From Phocoena phocoena (taxonomy: Eukaryota > Chordata > Mammalia > Artiodactyla > Phocoenidae), in assembly GCF_963924675.1 (NCBI RefSeq), contig NC_089236.1, positions 28,295,319 to 28,359,318 of the forward strand: 64,000 nucleotides of DNA. The letters run 5' to 3'. Below, piece by piece: positions 61,548-64,000 of the stretch. Position numbers and translations under genes: made by a program. Every line of letters starts with the position of its first letter. The first letter of the stretch is position 1. The notes below the pieces were generated by a model. It saw nothing but the letters and a program-made list of their open reading frames with translations. It searched no databases and was not told where the DNA came from.

Positions 61548-61553
61548 GTAAGT
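61548..61553 (+). promoter_or_regulatory. candidate major splice donor
   Basis: GGG followed by GTAAGT between primer-binding site and gag. A second good donor, GAG followed by GTGAGT, lies at 61636-61641. Either could serve env or LTR-gene transcripts. Confidence 0.55.
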
Positions 61554-61654
61554 GTATATATATATTTTTCAGACGGATAGGAGTCTCACCATAGGGTGCT
61601 GCAGACCCCCAGTTAGAGAAGGACTGGCAAGAGAGGTGAGTAATCGGTGTCAAA

Positions 61655-62419
61655 ATGGGACACGCTGAGTCCAAGGAGAGGCTCTTGTTTATAGATATAG
61701 TTAAACATATGATAAATGGAAGAGGAATTAAGGTAACTAATAAGCAATTAACTCAGTTTTTTCAGTTTGTACAGGAACAATGTCCTTGGTTTCCAGAACA
61801 AGGAACGGTTAATATAGAAACCTGGCAAAAGGTAGGACAAACTTTGCAGGTTTATTATAATCATTTTGGGCCAGAAAAGGTCCCTGTAGATACTTTTACT
61901 TTGTGGAATTTAATAAGAAAAAGTTTGGCCCCGTTACCAGAAGGTCAAAAAAATCCATATAAATATCCTCCGGACGTCAGTGAAACTACACCCTTACTTT
62001 CTCCAAAGTCATTTGCGGAGGAAGCTGAGGTTGTAGGGGCAGCTATGAAGGATTGTAATATTTATGATTCTGACTCAGAGGAGGAGGTAAATAAGTCAAA
62101 AGGTAAATCTAAGCCTATTTTGTTAAAAGATTCAACCCATGATGAAGAATTAACACCTGCTGATCAAGATGATTTAGATGCAGCAGCTTATGATTATGAG
62201 AGAAGAAAGTATGATCTTGGGGCTTTCCCTGTACGAGAAGAAAATTTAACTGAACCACAGTCAAGAAGTTTTAGGGCGTTGGGGCTTCCCCCATTAGCCT
62301 CTCAAAATTCTTCTTCTCAATCTAAAAAGTTAGGAAAAGGAGTGACTAACATAAAGGGGCCTCCTCCACCGCCCTCACCTTTTAATAAAATACAAAAAGA
62401 AATTATAAAATCCTTTTAA
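61655..62419 (+). pseudogene. gag: gag fragment (matrix and adjacent region), joined to integrase by deletion
   Basis: A 254-codon frame. The N-terminus MGHAESK has a glycine-2 for myristoylation. Residues 1 to about 95 are matrix-like, with CPWFPEQGTVNIETW at 43-57. An acidic patch SDSEEE is at 139-144 and a proline run at 236-241, a possible late-domain region. Capsid and nucleocapsid are absent: the frame ends IIKSF and then a TAA at 62417-62419, and immediately downstream the same phase reads integrase. The junction lies somewhere in about 62380-62420. Family role: the matrix part of Gag targets assembly to membranes. Confidence 0.88.
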
Positions 62420-62941
62420 CAATTGTGCCAGAGGTTTGGCATTACTCATAATACTGGAATTCCTTATAACCCACAAGGACAAGCTATAATTGAAAGAACT
62501 AATCAGGTATTAAAAAATATGATTTATAAATTACAAAATGGAGATTTAAAATATTTTTCTCCTCATCATATTGTAAATCATTCTTTATTTGTAATCAATT
62601 ATATAAATATGAATAATGAAGGAAAAACTCCAATGATGATACATTGGGAGGCTAATAACGATAAACCAAAGCCAATGGTTCTTTGGAAAGATGTGTTAAC
62701 TGGAAAATGGAATGGACCAGACATACTACTAACCAATGGTAGAGGATATGCTTGTGTTTTTCCACAGACCTTTGACTCACCCATCTGGATACCAGATCGT
62801 TTAATTAGACATCCGGTGGTAAGGAATTTACCGAAGCGTCTGTCAGGAAATGAGTCTGACACCCGAAATGTCAGAGAAAGAGAAACCGAAGGACTCAATG
62901 ACAGAAACGCTGGTTCCCCCGCTGCAACAATTATCACTTAA
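62420..62941 (+). pseudogene. pol: pol remnant: C-terminal part of integrase
   Basis: An open frame in the same phase as gag. It begins in the catalytic core near QRFGITHNTGIPYNPQGQ and includes the glutamate of the DDE triad (in IIER, codon at 62492-62494). The two catalytic aspartates are upstream and deleted. The C-terminal DNA-binding part has GKWNGPD and PIWIPDRLIRH. The frame ends at a TAA at 62939-62941, overlapping env by about 90 bp in another frame, as is normal in betaretrovirus-like genomes. There is no own start; reverse transcriptase, RNase H and the rest of integrase are missing. Confidence 0.9.
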
Positions 62942-64000
62942 GTCCACATGTCATAGAGAGACTCAAACTTCTCCTGAGCATTTAGAGCCTAAGCTTCTTG
63001 GGACCCAACGCCGGGGAAAAAAGAGGAGATATGCTGCTTCTACTTTAGATGCGCAACGGGTAACGTGGGGAGCTATAAAAAGGCTTTGCCAGGATGCTGA
63101 AAATGCTGTAAACACTCAAAAAATACCTTTGACTACCGCTAACTTTTTTGTGGCCATGTTAAGTCTTTTATCAGTACAGGTAAATGCTAACGATACGTAC
63201 TGGGCTTATTTTCCTGATTTTCCTATACTACATGCTTGTACATAGAAAGATGCTATTATTCCGGTAACTTCCTCATTTCCTGAACTAACTGATGGTGTTC
63301 GTGATGTACAAGGCTACGAACAATTTGTTATAAATAATAATTTTTCTTTTAAGGGACAATCGGATTTTCCTCCGATTTGTTTCTTTTTAAATTCTGAGAG
63401 GTTAAGAAAATCAGATCGTGTAAAAAATGGATGTTTACCGATAATAAATTCAGCCTTTTTAACTGATTCTCCTAAAGAGGATAATAATGTTAAAAGAAAC
63501 TTATGGGTGTTATTAGGAAGATTTATGGGACAAAATAAGGTAGATAATAAAGTACAATTTGTTAGCACAAAACATCCTCAAAGATACCCAGATTGTGATA
63601 ATGCTTTAAGTAAGGCAACAGAGGAATAAAAATGGATTGATGATGATGGTGGATATCCTTATTGGATATACTGTATGAATAATAAAGAAATTCGTATTAA
63701 TATTCCTGGAACTAAGTATTATGTATCAGATTGGAGTATTAATACCCCTGAAAATAATTACCGGCAATATCTAAAATATGCTACAAATTATGCTTGGAAT
63801 GAATCTATGATTCCCTCACAAATAAAAGTAAATAGATGGAATAGTCATGGATGGGTAGCACCTATATATACATTTACTAATAACAATGAGACTTCCTTTC
63901 AACCACAATTATGGAGATTGCCCTTAGCTACAAGTTCAATTATATTAAGAAGGCCTAATATTCAAGAGAGTAAGTATTTTATCCAGGCTTGTGTGACTTC
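62850..64000 (+). pseudogene. env: env, with long basic leader and two in-frame stops, runs off window
   Basis: ATG at 62850 within the end of integrase. Residues 54-60 are RRGKKRR, a nuclear-localisation or RNA-binding type motif. Residues 94-111 are the hydrophobic signal core, so the leader is about 110 residues, unusually long, as in Rec/Rem-type retroviruses. Surface-subunit sequence with several N-glycosylation sequons follows. Stops occur at 63243-63245 (TAG, codon 132) and 63627-63629 (TAA). Between and after these the same frame stays open to the window end. No other frameshift is seen. The surface glycoprotein would be truncated early; the leader itself is intact. Confidence 0.88.
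63180..63185 (+). promoter_or_regulatory. candidate internal splice donor after env leader
   Basis: CAG followed by GTAAAT at the codon for the last leader residues. HERV-K-type rec and MMTV rem use a second donor at the corresponding place. This is inference from position and consensus only. Confidence 0.35.

Larger units (their letters stand above)
60010..64000 (+). mobile_element. class II (betaretrovirus-like) endogenous retrovirus, 5' part
   Basis: A provirus in the plus orientation: 5' LTR (60010-61519), a primer-binding site of the tRNA-Lys3 class, gag start, a large deletion joining gag to the end of integrase, then env running to the window edge. The lysine primer site, the Gag matrix start with a myristoylation glycine, the integrase-env overlap and the long basic env leader all fit a betaretrovirus-like lineage. 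It cannot encode protease, reverse transcriptase or most of integrase, and env has two stops. The 3' LTR is not seen. Confidence 0.92.

Noticed and set aside
1..64000. CRISPR arrays, bacterial operons, tRNA or rRNA genes
   Set aside because: The window is mammalian. The only regular arrays are the L1 and LTR tandem repeats, which lack unique spacers, and the tRNA-like boxes belong to SINEs.

Overview
This is mammalian nuclear DNA with no host protein-coding gene that I can support. Ten SINEs of the tRNA-Glu-derived CHR type (conserved left end ggcttccctggtgg, A/poly-T tails, target-site duplications) place the source in the whale/hippo/ruminant group, most likely a cetacean. The window is an AT-rich intergenic repeat field, and almost every long open frame in it belongs to a transposable element.

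Layout. 1-15085: AT-rich intergenic DNA with a TG microsatellite, two SINEs, two solo-LTR-like elements and two striking hairpins. 15100-22781: a full-length L1 on the minus strand (L1-A) with a 14-bp target-site duplication, an intact ORF1, a lightly broken ORF2 and a CpG-rich 5' UTR carrying five extra 38-bp tandem units. 22796-36650: old LTR, DNA-transposon and L1 fragments, SINEs, and a 284-bp segment copied about 1.1 kb away into an old L1. 36653-43833: a second, more decayed full-length minus-strand L1 (L1-B). 43840-54095: SINEs, a long inverted repeat and the 5' half of an older L1 whose 5' UTR is a decayed tandem array. 54100-60009: a third L1 on the plus strand (L1-C), with a SINE inserted at the ORF2 start and an internal deletion that removes the reverse-transcriptase core.

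60010-64000: the 5' part of a class II (betaretrovirus-like) endogenous retrovirus inserted into ORF2 of L1-C. It has a 1.5-kb LTR, a primer-binding site matching the tRNA-Lys3 class, a gag fragment fused by a large deletion to the end of integrase, and an env with two in-frame stops running off the window. The LTR is the most unusual object here. Its U3 holds a 174-codon open frame (position reminiscent of the MMTV LTR gene, but not recognisably the same protein) and ten 39-bp tandem repeats with a two-variant higher-order pattern that are themselves open in one frame. The env leader is long and arginine-rich, as in Rec/Rem-type export factors.

How the parts relate: nesting gives an age order, L1-C first, then a CHR SINE and the retrovirus inside it. 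None of the elements looks autonomous as it stands; L1-A is the least damaged. All family names are from pattern recognition without a database search.
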